Assembly (NCBI GenBank): GCA_963842795.1
Contig: CAWJHV010000013.1
Location: 77,784-141,783 of the forward strand
Source: WHSW01 sp963842795
GTDB taxonomy: Bacteria; Actinomycetota; Thermoleophilia; Solirubrobacterales; 70-9
DNA length: 64,000 nt
Reading direction: 5' to 3'
Position numbers and translations under genes: made by a program. Positions 7,225 to 15,424 of this stretch are shown here, in pieces (positions within the stretch are counted from its first letter, which is position 1; each line of letters opens with the position of its first letter). The notes beneath the pieces were generated by a model. The model was not told the DNA's origin, ran no database searches, and saw nothing but the letters and a program-made list of their open reading frames with translations.

Positions 7225-8220
7225 ATGGTGAAGACGAGGCGACTCGGCGACTCGGAGCTCGAGGTCTCGGAGATCTCGCTCGGCTCCTGGCTCACGTACT
7301 CCGGGGGGGTCGAGCGCGAGCACACGGAGGCGTGCACGCGCGCGGCCTTCGACGCCGGGATCAACTTCTTCGATACCGCCAACGTCTACGGCACCGGCGC
7401 CGCGGAGGAGGCGTGGGGCGAGATCCTCTCCGACTACGACCGCGGTTCCTACGTGCTCGCGACCAAGGTCTTCTTCCCGATGTCCGAGACCGACTCGGGG
7501 CTCTCGCGCGAGCAGATCCACAAGCAGATCGACGCCTCGCTGGCGCGGCTGCGCACCGACTACGTCGACCTCTACCAGTGCCATCGCGCCGATCCCGAGA
7601 CCCCGATCGAGGAGACGATGGAGGCGCTCACCGAGGTGGTCGAGGCGGGCAAGGCGCGCCACATCGGCTTCAGCGAGTGGTCGCCGGAGCAGATCCGCGC
7701 CGGTCTCGAGGTCGCCGGGGCGGCGAAGTTCGTCTCCTCCCAGCCCCAGTACAACATGATCTGGCGCGCCCCCGAGGCGGAGGTCTTCCCGCTCTGCGCC
7801 GAGCACGGGATCTCGCAGATCGTCTGGTCGCCGCTCGGCCAGGGGGTGCTCAGCGGCAAGTACGAGCCCGGCGCCGATCCGCCGTCCGACTCGCGCGCGG
7901 CGAGCGCGGAGATGAGCTTCGCGATCGACCGCTACATGGACGACCGCGTGCTCGAGGCGGTCCAGCGCCTGCGCCCGATCGCCGACGAGGCCGGGCTGAC
8001 GATGGTCGAGATGGCGCTCGCCTGGGTCCTGCGCCGACCCGAGCTCGCCTCGGCGATCATCGGCGCGAGCCGCCCCGAGCAGGTGCATGCGAACGCCGCG
8101 GCCTCGGGGATCGAGCTCTCCGCCGACACCCTGGCGGCGATCGACGAGGCGCTCGGCGGTGTCGTGGTCTCGACGCCCGAGCCGGCGGGCTTCGCGCGAC
8201 CGGGCGTCAAGCACCGCTGA
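7225..8220 (+). CDS. Aldo/keto reductase (Kv-beta / YghZ-like group)
   Basis: 331 residues with a (beta/alpha)8 barrel pattern; reduces aldehydes or ketones with NADPH. Seen: start MVKTRRLGDSELEVSEISLG; catalytic Asp and Tyr in INFFDTANVYGTGAAEE; catalytic Lys in YVLATKVFFPM; His in YVDLYQCHRADPETP; NADP-binding residues in IVWSPLGQGVLSGKY and SAIIGASRPEQVHANA. Length and motifs fit the family well. The ribosome-binding site GAGGAGG lies 4-10 bases upstream, overlapping the stop of the small zinc-ribbon gene. The natural substrate cannot be told from the sequence. A strong hairpin follows the stop. Confidence 0.92.
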   Translation: MVKTRRLGDSELEVSEISLGSWLTYSGGVEREHTEACTRAAFDAGINFFDTANVYGTGAAEEAWGEILSDYDRGSYVLATKVFFPMSETDSGLSREQIHKQIDASLARLRTDYVDLYQCHRADPETPIEETMEALTEVVEAGKARHIGFSEWSPEQIRAGLEVAGAAKFVSSQPQYNMIWRAPEAEVFPLCAEHGISQIVWSPLGQGVLSGKYEPGADPPSDSRAASAEMSFAIDRYMDDRVLEAVQRLRPIADEAGLTMVEMALAWVLRRPELASAIIGASRPEQVHANAAASGIELSADTLAAIDEALGGVVVSTPEPAGFARPGVKHR

Positions 8221-8226
8221 CGCACG

Positions 8227-8258
8227 CGGCCCGCCGAGCGCGAGCGCCCGGCGGGCCG
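8227..8258. terminator. Bidirectional hairpin between convergent genes
   Basis: A perfect 10-bp inverted repeat CGGCCCGCCG / CGGCGGGCCG with a 12-base loop lies between the stops of the aldo/keto reductase (+) and the binding protein (-). There is no clear T-tract, as usual in this GC-rich sequence, so the terminator role is inferred from the position. Confidence 0.6.
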
Positions 8259-8274
8259 GTGGGAGAGGAGCGGT

Positions 8275-9312
8275 TTAGTTGAACGCGTACTGTTCGTAGT
8301 CGTCGACGTTGTCCTGGGTGACCACGGCTGCCGGGACGATCACCTGGCGCGGCACCTCCGGGGGCACGAGCTCCGGGAAGCCCTCGCCGAGGGCGATCAG
8401 ACGAGCCATGTTGATCGCCGACGCCGCCATGTTCGGGTTGTAGAGGAAGGTCGCGCGGTAGAGGCCGCCCTCCTTGATCTGGTCCATCGCGTCCTGCGAG
8501 CCGCCGACGCCGGTGAGGAACATCTCGTCCTCACGCCCCGCGTTGCGGATCGCCTGGACGACGCCCTGGGCCATGTCGTCGTCGTGCGTGTACACGGCGT
8601 CGATCTGGTCCTCGGCGGTGAGGATGTTCTCCATCACCTTGAGCCCGGTGTCCGGGTTGAAGTCACCCGGCTGCGAGGCGATGATCTCGATCCCGCCGTC
8701 CGGGCACTTCTTCTTCAGCTCGTCGGTGAACCCCTGGGTGCGCTCCTCGGTCACCGAGATGCCGGCGAGGCCCTGGATCTCGACCACGTTGCCCTCGCAG
8801 TTGAGCTCCTCGCTGATGTAGTCGGCCGCCAGCACCCCGATCTGGTAGTTGTCGCCGAGGATCGTCGCCGTCGCGGCGTCGGGCTCGGAGAACAGCCGGT
8901 CGACGTTGATCACCGGGATCCCGGCCTGCTCGGCCTTCTGGGCGACCGGCGTCAGCGCCTCCCCGTCCTGGGGCAGGACCACCAACGCGTCCGGCTTCTC
9001 CGAGATCGCCTGCTCGATCTGCTGAGCCTGCGAGTCGGAGTCCGCCGCCTCGAGCAGCTGGAAGTCGACGTCGTCGTACTGGTCCGCCGCCGCCTGGGCG
9101 TTCTTGGAGATCGCGCCGAGCCAGCCGTGGTCGGTGGGCGGCACGCTGGCGACGATGCTCACGGTCTCGCCCGAGCCGCCGGTGCCGGATGCCTCCGTAC
9201 CGGACGCGGGCGCGGTCACCGTGGTCGTCTCCTCGCCGCCGCCGCAGGCAGCGAACACGAGCGCCACGATCGCCGCCGTCGCGATCGAGATTGAAAGTCG
9301 CTTCAGCGACAT
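8275..9312 (-). CDS. Sugar ABC transporter substrate-binding lipoprotein (RbsB/XylF type)
   Basis: 345 residues from the ATG at 9312, preceded by the strong site AGGAGGAGAGG. Opens MSLKRLSISIATAAI with lipobox LVFAACGGG, so it is exported and lipid-anchored, then a Thr/Ser/Gly linker. The mature part is a type-1 periplasmic-binding fold: VSIVASVPPTDHGWLGAI, KPDALVVLPQDGEAL, GIPVINVDRLF, ILGDNYQIGVLAADYI, VYTHDDDMAQGVVQAI and LTGVGGSQDAMDQI. These match ribose/xylose/inositol-type binding proteins. It is the last gene of the five-gene operon; 104 bp and a hairpin element separate it from the permease, a common way to adjust expression of the binding protein relative to the membrane parts. Confidence 0.92.
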   Translation of the reverse strand: MSLKRLSISIATAAIVALVFAACGGGEETTTVTAPASGTEASGTGGSGETVSIVASVPPTDHGWLGAISKNAQAAADQYDDVDFQLLEAADSDSQAQQIEQAISEKPDALVVLPQDGEALTPVAQKAEQAGIPVINVDRLFSEPDAATATILGDNYQIGVLAADYISEELNCEGNVVEIQGLAGISVTEERTQGFTDELKKKCPDGGIEIIASQPGDFNPDTGLKVMENILTAEDQIDAVYTHDDDMAQGVVQAIRNAGREDEMFLTGVGGSQDAMDQIKEGGLYRATFLYNPNMAASAINMARLIALGEGFPELVPPEVPRQVIVPAAVVTQDNVDDYEQYAFN

Positions 9313-9383
9313 GAGATACCTCTCCTCCTGTGGTGGATTGAACGCGTTGTGAGAACCCGATTGGGTGAAAGTCCGCTTCACGA

Positions 9384-9422
9384 GCCGCCTCAACAGCGGC
9401 GGGGTTCGGCTACGCCTCACTG
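9384..9422 (-). repeat. Stop-codon-associated hairpin element, copy 2 (permease 3' end)
   Basis: On the minus strand the permease stop is followed by GGCGTAGCCGA and then a hairpin GCCGC-tgttgag-GCGGC (9384-9400). This matches the element after holB, including the shared 14-mer CCTCAACAGCGGCG on the plus strand. Placed inside an operon, it may partly terminate or stabilise the upstream mRNA. Confidence 0.55.
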
Positions 9423-10403
9423 GAATCGCGCCTCCGGGCGCTGCAGCAGCACGGCGCCGAGCACGATCGCCCCCTTGGTGACCTGCTGGACCTCGGTCGA
9501 GAGGTTGAGCTGGGTCATGAGGCTGAAGATGAGCGCGAAGGTGAGCACCCCGAGGAAGGTGCCGACGATCGTCGCGCGGCCGCCCATCAGGCTCGTGCCG
9601 CCGATCACGACGGCGCCGATCGCGTCGAGCTCGTACAGGTTGCCGCTCACCGGCGACGCGCTGCCGAGTCGGGCGCAGAGCAGCACCGTGGCGATCCCGA
9701 CCAGGAAGCCGGAGAGCACGTAGACGCTGAAGATCACCCGGCGCACCGGGACGCCCGCGATCCGCGCCGCCTCGCGGTTGCCGCCGACGGCGACCACATG
9801 GCGGCCGTAGCGGGAGCGGTTGAGCATGATCCAGCCGCCGATCGTGATCCCGAGAAAGACGAAGACCGAAACCGGGATCCCGAAGATCTCGCCGGTCCCG
9901 AACCAGAGCAGCGAGAACGGCGCCGGGTCGCCGAAGGAGCCGCCGTTTAAGTCGAGCAGGCCGACGGGCTGCTTGTCGTTGAGCAGCAGCGCCAGCCCCT
10001 TGCCGATCGAGAACATCGCCAGCGTGGCGATGAACGGGACCACCCGGCCGAAGGCGATCGACGTCGCGTTGACCGTGCCGAGCAGGGTGGCGAAGCCGAC
10101 CGCGCCGAGGATGAACAGCCACGTGGATCCGTCGGGGTCGACGAGCACCCCGCCGAAGACCCCGGCGGCCGCGAGCACCGAGCCGACCGAGAGGTCGATG
10201 CCGCCGGTTGCGATCACGAAGGTCATCCCGATCGCGATCACCCCGACGACGCTCGCCTGGGTGAGCATGTTGCGAACGTTGTCCCAGGTCGGGAACGAAT
10301 CCGGCTTCAGGATCGCGCCGACGACGAAGAGCACGACGACGACGATCGCCAGCGCGTACTCCTGCAGCTCGAGGGCGCCAAAGCGAGCACGGAGCGCGGT
10401 CAT
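9417..10403 (-). CDS. Sugar ABC transporter permease (RbsC/XylH type)
   Basis: 328 residues, very hydrophobic with 8-10 predicted membrane helices. The pattern GMTFVIATGGIDLSVGSVLA near residues 60-80 and the loop INRSRYGRHVVAVGGNREAARIAGVPV-like segment (here split as LNRSRYGRHVVAVGGN and REAARIAGVPV), which contacts the ATPase, are hallmarks of the ribose/xylose/galactose permease family. The start overlaps the stop of the ATPase gene by 4 bp (ATGA). One homodimer would form the channel with the double ATPase. Confidence 0.93.
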   Translation of the reverse strand: MTALRARFGALELQEYALAIVVVVLFVVGAILKPDSFPTWDNVRNMLTQASVVGVIAIGMTFVIATGGIDLSVGSVLAAAGVFGGVLVDPDGSTWLFILGAVGFATLLGTVNATSIAFGRVVPFIATLAMFSIGKGLALLLNDKQPVGLLDLNGGSFGDPAPFSLLWFGTGEIFGIPVSVFVFLGITIGGWIMLNRSRYGRHVVAVGGNREAARIAGVPVRRVIFSVYVLSGFLVGIATVLLCARLGSASPVSGNLYELDAIGAVVIGGTSLMGGRATIVGTFLGVLTFALIFSLMTQLNLSTEVQQVTKGAIVLGAVLLQRPEARFQ

Positions 10404-11935
10404 TCAATCTCCTCGACGAAGTCCGACGAATCCGTGGGGGCGACCGCGTGGCGCAGGAGCTCGCGCTCGCTCGCCCGCTCGCCCGCCACCTCGGCGACCA
10501 GCTCGCCCTCGCGCATGACCAGCACCCGGGTGCAGATCCCGACCAGCTCCTCGAGCTCGGAGGAGACGACGACGACGCCGAGGCCGGCTCCGGCGAGCCC
10601 GGCGATCACCCGGTAGAGCTCCGCCTTGGTCGACACGTCGACGCCCCGCGTCGGCTCGTCGAGCAGCAGCACGCGGCACTCGCGCAGCAGCCAGCGCGCC
10701 AGCACCACCTTCTGCTGGTTGCCGCCCGAGAGCTGGCGGGCGATCCGGTCGGGATCGTCGGGGATCGTGTTCAGCGAGCGCAGCTGCTCCGACGCGGCGG
10801 CGCGCTCGGCGCGCACGTTGAGCAGCGGCCCGACGAAACGCCCGAGGTCGGCGAGGCTGACGTTCTTGGTCAGGCTCCACTCGAGCAGCAGACCCTGTGA
10901 CTTGCGGTCCTCGGGGGCGAGCCCGAGGCCGGCGGCGATCGCCAGGTCGGGCCGGTTCGGCCGCAGCCTCTTGCCCTCGACGTAGACCTCGCCCTCGTCG
11001 GGCTCGTCCATGCCGTACACCAGCCGCAGCAGCTCGCTTCGGCCCGAGCCCACCAGCCCGCCGAGGCCGAGCACCTCGCCGGCGTGGACCTCGAAGCTGA
11101 CCCCGCGGACCGCGGGCAGGCGGCGAATCCCGCGGACCTCCAGCAGCACCTTGTCGGTGCCCGCCGGGCGGTCTGGGTAGAGCCGCTCGACCTTGCGCCC
11201 GACCATGAGCTCGACGAGCTCGTCGGTCGCGGTGGTCGCCGGGATCCCGGTCGCGGCGGTGCGCCCGTCGCTGAGCACCGTGACCCGGTCGCCGATCCGG
11301 CGGATCTCGTCGAGGCGATGGGTGATGTAGACGACCCCGACCCGCTCCGCGGTGAGCCGGCGGACGACCTCGAACAGGGTCTCGATCTCGCCCTCGTCGA
11401 GGATCGCGGAGGGCTCGTCCATGATCAGCAGGCGGACGTCGTGGGAGAGCGCCCGGGCGATCGAGACCACCTGCTGGGCGGCGGGGCGCAGGGCGCGCAC
11501 GCGGGCGCGCGGGTCGATCGCGCCGTGGCCGAGGCGCTCCAGCAGCGCCGCCGACTCGCGCCGCATCCGCTCCAGGTCGAGGAACGGGCCACGCCGGGGC
11601 TCGTGCGCGAGGAAGATGCTCTGGGCGACGGTCAGCTCCTCGACCAGGTCGAGCTCCTGGTAGATCGTCGCCACCCCGCGGCCCAGCGTCCCCGCCGGGT
11701 CGCCCTCGGGGAGCGGTTCGCCGCGGACGATGATCTCGCCCTCGGTCGGCTCAACCGCGCCCGAGACGCACTTGATCAGGGTGGACTTGCCGGCGCCGTT
11801 GGGACCGAGCAGGCAGTGGACCTCTCCCTCGAGCACGTCGAAGTCGACCCCCTGAAGCGCGCGCACGCCCGGGTACTCCTTGACGAGGCCGCGGACCTCG
11901 AGCACCTTCGCCGCCGCGGGCGCCGCCACCGTCAT
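10400..11935 (-). CDS. Sugar ABC transporter ATPase, duplicated (RbsA/MglA/XylG type)
   Basis: 511 residues with two ABC cassettes. First: VLEVRGLVKEYPGVRALQ, Walker A GPNGAGKSTLIK, a signature region (LRPAAQQVVSIARALS, lacking the usual LSGG), Walker B LLIMDEPSAILD and H-loop VVYITHRLDEI. Second: GLVGSGRSELLRL (Walker A with GSGR instead of GKS, normal for this family), signature QLSGGNQQKVVLARWLL, Walker B VLLLDEPTRGVD. The degenerate second site is typical of sugar-uptake ATPases. Longer N-terminal extensions in the same frame are read from the neighbouring gene and are not used. Start at 11935 (ATG) overlaps the isomerase stop by one base. Confidence 0.94.
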   Translation of the reverse strand: MTVAAPAAAKVLEVRGLVKEYPGVRALQGVDFDVLEGEVHCLLGPNGAGKSTLIKCVSGAVEPTEGEIIVRGEPLPEGDPAGTLGRGVATIYQELDLVEELTVAQSIFLAHEPRRGPFLDLERMRRESAALLERLGHGAIDPRARVRALRPAAQQVVSIARALSHDVRLLIMDEPSAILDEGEIETLFEVVRRLTAERVGVVYITHRLDEIRRIGDRVTVLSDGRTAATGIPATTATDELVELMVGRKVERLYPDRPAGTDKVLLEVRGIRRLPAVRGVSFEVHAGEVLGLGGLVGSGRSELLRLVYGMDEPDEGEVYVEGKRLRPNRPDLAIAAGLGLAPEDRKSQGLLLEWSLTKNVSLADLGRFVGPLLNVRAERAAASEQLRSLNTIPDDPDRIARQLSGGNQQKVVLARWLLRECRVLLLDEPTRGVDVSTKAELYRVIAGLAGAGLGVVVVSSELEELVGICTRVLVMREGELVAEVAGERASERELLRHAVAPTDSSDFVEEIE

Positions 11936-12858
11936 CAGCCGACCACCAGCGGGCGCAGGTTGCGGAGGGCGAGCTCGAGCCCCGCCTCGACCTTCTCCGG
12001 CGTCCCGCCCCACACCGGGTCCTCGTGCTCCACCGAGAGCACGCCGTCGAATCCGCCCTCGTAGAGGGTGTCGACGTAGCGTCGCCAGTCGACCTGCCCC
12101 AGGCCGGGAATGCGGAAGCGCCACCAGCCCATGTCCCAGGGGTCGGACTCGCGGGTCGAGACGCGGCCGAAGAACCCGAACCGGTTGCGCGCGGCCGGGA
12201 AGGTCTCGGCGTCCTTGGCGTGCGCGTGGATCACCTTGTCGACGTAGGGCCGCAGCGCCGCGACCGGGTCGATCCCGATCCAGAGCAGGTGCGAGGGGTC
12301 GAAGTTGAGCCACAGGCCGAGCTCGAACATCCACTCCCAGAGCTCCGGCGAGTACGCGAGGTTGCCGGGATAGCCGTCGGGGTGCCAGCCCTCCATGACG
12401 CAGTTCTCGATCATCAGCCGCACCCCGCGCTCGCCCGCGTACTCGACCAGCGGCGGCAGCACCCGCTCGGCCTCGCGCAGATTCTCGGCCACGCTGAGCG
12501 AGTTGTCGCGGCCGACGAAGGTGCCGACAGGGACGCCGCCGAGCGCCGCGGCGGCGTCGATGCAGGCGCGCAGATGGGCATGGATCGCCTCCCGCTGCGC
12601 GGGCTCGGGGTGCAGGTTGTTGTCGTAGTAGGCGAGCGCCGAGAGCTCGAGCGAGTTGTCGTCGAGCGCCGCGCGCACCCTGTCGGCCTCGGCCTCGTCC
12701 CACTCGTCGGCCGCGATGTGGCGGGCGACGAAGGGGCGGTCGCCGAGTCGCGGCCAGGCCGCGAGCTCGAGCGCCTCGTAGCCGTGCTCGGATGCCCAGG
12801 CGGCGACCTGCTCGAGCTCGCGCTCGGGCATGCAGGCGCTGAGCAGGCCGATCTTCAT
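11935..12858 (-). CDS. Sugar phosphate isomerase/epimerase-like TIM barrel
   Basis: 307 residues from the ATG at 12858. A xylose-isomerase-like AP-endonuclease-2 fold: MKIGLLSACMPERELEQ, ALELAAWP, LSALAYYDNNLHP, VRLMIENCVMEG (metal Glu), LWLNFDPSHLLWIGID (metal Asp/His), VIHAHAKDAE (metal His/Asp), GVLSVEHEDPVWG (metal Glu). This metal-ligand layout is shared by IolE/IolI, hydroxypyruvate isomerase and sugar epimerases. Its place between a Gfo/Idh/MocA dehydrogenase and a sugar ABC transporter points to an isomerisation or dehydration step on the imported sugar or cyclitol; the exact substrate is unknown. Confidence 0.87.
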   Translation of the reverse strand: MKIGLLSACMPERELEQVAAWASEHGYEALELAAWPRLGDRPFVARHIAADEWDEAEADRVRAALDDNSLELSALAYYDNNLHPEPAQREAIHAHLRACIDAAAALGGVPVGTFVGRDNSLSVAENLREAERVLPPLVEYAGERGVRLMIENCVMEGWHPDGYPGNLAYSPELWEWMFELGLWLNFDPSHLLWIGIDPVAALRPYVDKVIHAHAKDAETFPAARNRFGFFGRVSTRESDPWDMGWWRFRIPGLGQVDWRRYVDTLYEGGFDGVLSVEHEDPVWGGTPEKVEAGLELALRNLRPLVVG

Positions 12859-14039
12859 GCTGAAAGTTCCACCCATTCGCGGCTGCGCGCCGATCCGAGC
12901 ACGGCCTCGGTGATCCGGGCGGCCCGAAGCCCGTCGCCGAGCCCGGGGAGGCCGTCCGCCGGAGGCTCGCCCGCGATCGCGGCGTAGGTCTCGGCGACGA
13001 ACGCGTCGAAGCAGTCCGCATAGCCCTGCGGGTGGCCGCCGGGCAGGGTCACGTAGGCCGCTGCCTCGGGTGCCAGGGTGTCGTAGTCGCGCGGGATCCG
13101 CTCCGCTCCCGAGCGCCGCCCGACCCACAGGGTCTCGGGCTGCTCCTGGTCGAAGCCGACGGCCGCCTCGGTGCCGGTGACCTCGAACCAGAGGTGGTTC
13201 TTGCGGCCCGCGGAGACCTGCGAGATCACGGTCGAGCCGAGGATCCCCGCGTCGGTCTCGAACAGCAGCGCCGCGATGTCCTCGGTCTCGACCGCGCGCG
13301 CGTTCCCATCGCCGTCGCCGCGGGCGAACGAGTGCGCCCGCGCGCGGACGCGCTCGGAGTGGGCTACCGCCGTCCGCGCCGCGAGCGCGACGATCCGCTG
13401 GCCGGAGACGAACTCGATCAGGTCGCACCAGTGCGAGCCGATGTCGGCGAACGCGCGCGAGGGCCCGCCGAGCTCGGGCTCGACGCGCCAGTTGTCGTCG
13501 GTGGCCTCGAGCAACCAGTCCTGGAGATAGCCGCCGTAGAGGAGGCGCAGATCGCCGAGCGACCCGGCGCGCGCGCGGGCGCGGGCCTCGCGGACCGTCG
13601 GGTAGTAGCGGTAGACGAACGGCACCGTCGCCACCCGTCCGCTCGCCTCGGCCGCCGCGACGAGCTCGGCGGCGCCGGCCGAGTCGAGGGCGATCGGCTT
13701 CTCGCAGACGACGTGCTTGCCGGCGGCGAGCGCTGCCAGGGCCAGCGGCAGGTGGAGGTGGTTGGGGGCGCAGATGTGCACGACGTCGACCTCGTCGGAG
13801 ACGACCAGCTCCGCGCCGCTGGCGAAGCCGCGATCGGCGCCGAGGTCGGTCGCGGCCGCCGCGGCGCTCTCGGGCGAGGAGGCGGCGACCCCGGCGATCC
13901 GCGCGCCCGCGAGCCGGGCCGAGCGAGCGTGCACGCGCCCGATGAAGCCGGTGCCGACGATCCCGACTCGCAGGTCCGCGGTCGGTTTGGCCTCCGTCGC
14001 TTCGCGCTCGAGCGCGACCGCGCTTCTCTCCACCTCCAC
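12855..14039 (-). CDS. Gfo/Idh/MocA-family NAD(P)-dependent oxidoreductase
   Basis: 394 residues; GTG start at 14039. After about 20 variable residues the Rossmann motif LRVGIVGTGFIGRVHARS appears, then DVVHICAPNHLHLPLALAAL, and the signature KHVVCEKPIALD, whose EKP lysine is catalytic. The C-terminal substrate domain includes FADIGSHWCDLIEF with the conserved D-x-G-x-H. Members include inositol and glucose dehydrogenases. It is the first gene of the sugar operon, overlaps the isomerase by 4 bp, and lies behind the promoter facing the ROK regulator. Oxidation of the imported sugar or cyclitol is the likely role. Confidence 0.9.
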   Translation of the reverse strand: MEVERSAVALEREATEAKPTADLRVGIVGTGFIGRVHARSARLAGARIAGVAASSPESAAAAATDLGADRGFASGAELVVSDEVDVVHICAPNHLHLPLALAALAAGKHVVCEKPIALDSAGAAELVAAAEASGRVATVPFVYRYYPTVREARARARAGSLGDLRLLYGGYLQDWLLEATDDNWRVEPELGGPSRAFADIGSHWCDLIEFVSGQRIVALAARTAVAHSERVRARAHSFARGDGDGNARAVETEDIAALLFETDAGILGSTVISQVSAGRKNHLWFEVTGTEAAVGFDQEQPETLWVGRRSGAERIPRDYDTLAPEAAAYVTLPGGHPQGYADCFDAFVAETYAAIAGEPPADGLPGLGDGLRAARITEAVLGSARSREWVELSA

Positions 14040-14046
14040 TCCGGCG

Positions 14047-14077
14047 AACCTATTTCACTTATGGCTGCCTGTCAAGC
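14047..14077 (-). promoter_or_regulatory. Promoter of the sugar operon with operator-like motif
   Basis: On the minus strand: -35 TTGACA (14070-14075), exactly 17 bases, -10 TAGGTT (14047-14052). The -35 is embedded in GCTTGACAGGC (14067-14077), nearly identical to GCTTGACAAGC over the regulator's own -35 (14142-14152). The ROK protein is the obvious candidate to bind both sites. Confidence 0.6.
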
Positions 14078-14141
14078 AAAAGTCTGCGGGTATACAAACT
14101 GAAGTGAGGTATTCCGCTGGAACATGCGGACTCTTCGGCCC

Positions 14142-14172
14142 GCTTGACAAGCCGAAGCCCCGCTGATTGGAT
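14142..14172 (+). promoter_or_regulatory. Promoter of the ROK regulator with palindromic operator
   Basis: TTGACA (14144-14149) sits in the near-perfect palindrome GCTTG-A-CAAGC (14142-14152). Seventeen bases on, TTGGAT (14167-14172) is a weak -10, placing transcription start close to the ATG at 14179. The arrangement suggests autoregulation. Confidence 0.45.
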
Positions 14173-14178
14173 GGCGCG

Positions 14179-15405
14179 ATGGCGGGGGATCGCTCCAGCT
14201 CGGTGCACCCCTTCGGCGCCGGGACCATGCTGCAGCTGATCCGGGACGGCGACGGCACCACCCGTGCCGACCTCTCGGCGCTCACCGGGCTGGCGCGCTC
14301 GACAATCGCCCAGCGGCTCGAGCAGCTGCGCTCTCAGGGGCTCCTGCGGGAGCTCGGCGAGAGCGACTCGACCGGGGGCCGACCGCCGATGATGCTCGCC
14401 TTCAACGAGGACGCCGGCGTGGCCCTGGCGGCCGATCTGGGGGCGACGCACTCGAGGCTCGCGGTCACCAACCTTGGCGGCACCGTGCTCGCCGAGGAGG
14501 GCGCCGACATGGCGATCGCCTCGGGGCCCGAGCGGGTTCTCGACTGGGTCGACGAGCGCTTCCACGCCCTCCTGGGCGAGATCGGCCGCGACGACGCCGA
14601 CGTGCGCGGGATCGGGATCGGCGTCCCGGGCCCGGTCGAGCACGCCACCGGGCGGCCGCGCAACCCGCCGATCATGCCGGGCTGGGACGGCTACTCGATC
14701 CCCGAGCGCTTCGCCGACCGCTACCGGGTCCCGGTGCTGGTCGACAACGACGTCAACATCATGGCCCTCGGCGAGTACTGGACCGACTGGCGCCAGGTCG
14801 ACCACCTGCTGTTCATCAAGTCGGCGACCGGGATCGGCTGCGGGATCGTCGTCGACGGGCGCATCCACCGCGGGGCCGATGGTGCGGCGGGCGACATCGG
14901 CCACATCCGCGTCGCCGCCGGCGACGAGGCCGAGGAGATCATCTGCAGCTGCGGCAACGTCGGCTGCCTCGAGGCGCTGGCAGGCGGCGGGGCGATGGCC
15001 GCGCGACTGCGCGACGGCGGCCTCGACGCCGCCGACTCGCGCGCGGTGGTCGAGCTCGCCCGCGCCGGCGAGCCGGCCGCGGTGCGCCTGATCCGCGACT
15101 CCGGGCGCCTGATCGGCGAGGTCCTGGCCGCCTCGGTCAACCTCTACAACCCGTCGGTGATCGTGATCGGCGGCGACGTCGCCCAGGCCCACGAGCAGCT
15201 GCTCGCGGGCGTGCGCGAGGTCGTCTACCAGCGCTCGCTGCCGCTGGCCACGCGGCATCTGCGGATCGTCCGCAGCCGGCTCGCCGATCGCGCCGGGGTG
15301 ATCGGCGCCGCGGTGATGGTGATCGAGCACGTGCTCTCCCCGGCGGCCATCGACGCCGCGATCGCGGCCGTGCCGCCGGGCGAGCGGACGTTCTCGATCG
15401 ACTGA
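14179..15405 (+). CDS. ROK-family transcriptional regulator
   Basis: 408 residues from the ATG at 14179 (a TTG at 14167 would add four residues). N-terminal winged helix-turn-helix: MLQLIRDGDGTTRADLSALT, GLARSTIAQRLEQLRSQGLL. Then a sugar-kinase fold: ATP-binding DLGATHSRLAVTN, GIGIGVPGPVEHATG, VDNDVNIMALGEY, and the zinc site CSCGNVGCLEALA typical of ROK. Such proteins repress sugar operons and release DNA on binding a sugar. It is transcribed away from the sugar-uptake operon across a 139-bp region with matching motifs over both -35 boxes, so it is very likely the operon's repressor. Confidence 0.92.
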   Translation: MAGDRSSSVHPFGAGTMLQLIRDGDGTTRADLSALTGLARSTIAQRLEQLRSQGLLRELGESDSTGGRPPMMLAFNEDAGVALAADLGATHSRLAVTNLGGTVLAEEGADMAIASGPERVLDWVDERFHALLGEIGRDDADVRGIGIGVPGPVEHATGRPRNPPIMPGWDGYSIPERFADRYRVPVLVDNDVNIMALGEYWTDWRQVDHLLFIKSATGIGCGIVVDGRIHRGADGAAGDIGHIRVAAGDEAEEIICSCGNVGCLEALAGGGAMAARLRDGGLDAADSRAVVELARAGEPAAVRLIRDSGRLIGEVLAASVNLYNPSVIVIGGDVAQAHEQLLAGVREVVYQRSLPLATRHLRIVRSRLADRAGVIGAAVMVIEHVLSPAAIDAAIAAVPPGERTFSID

Positions 15406-15424
15406 GGCCGGGCCTGCGGCGCGC

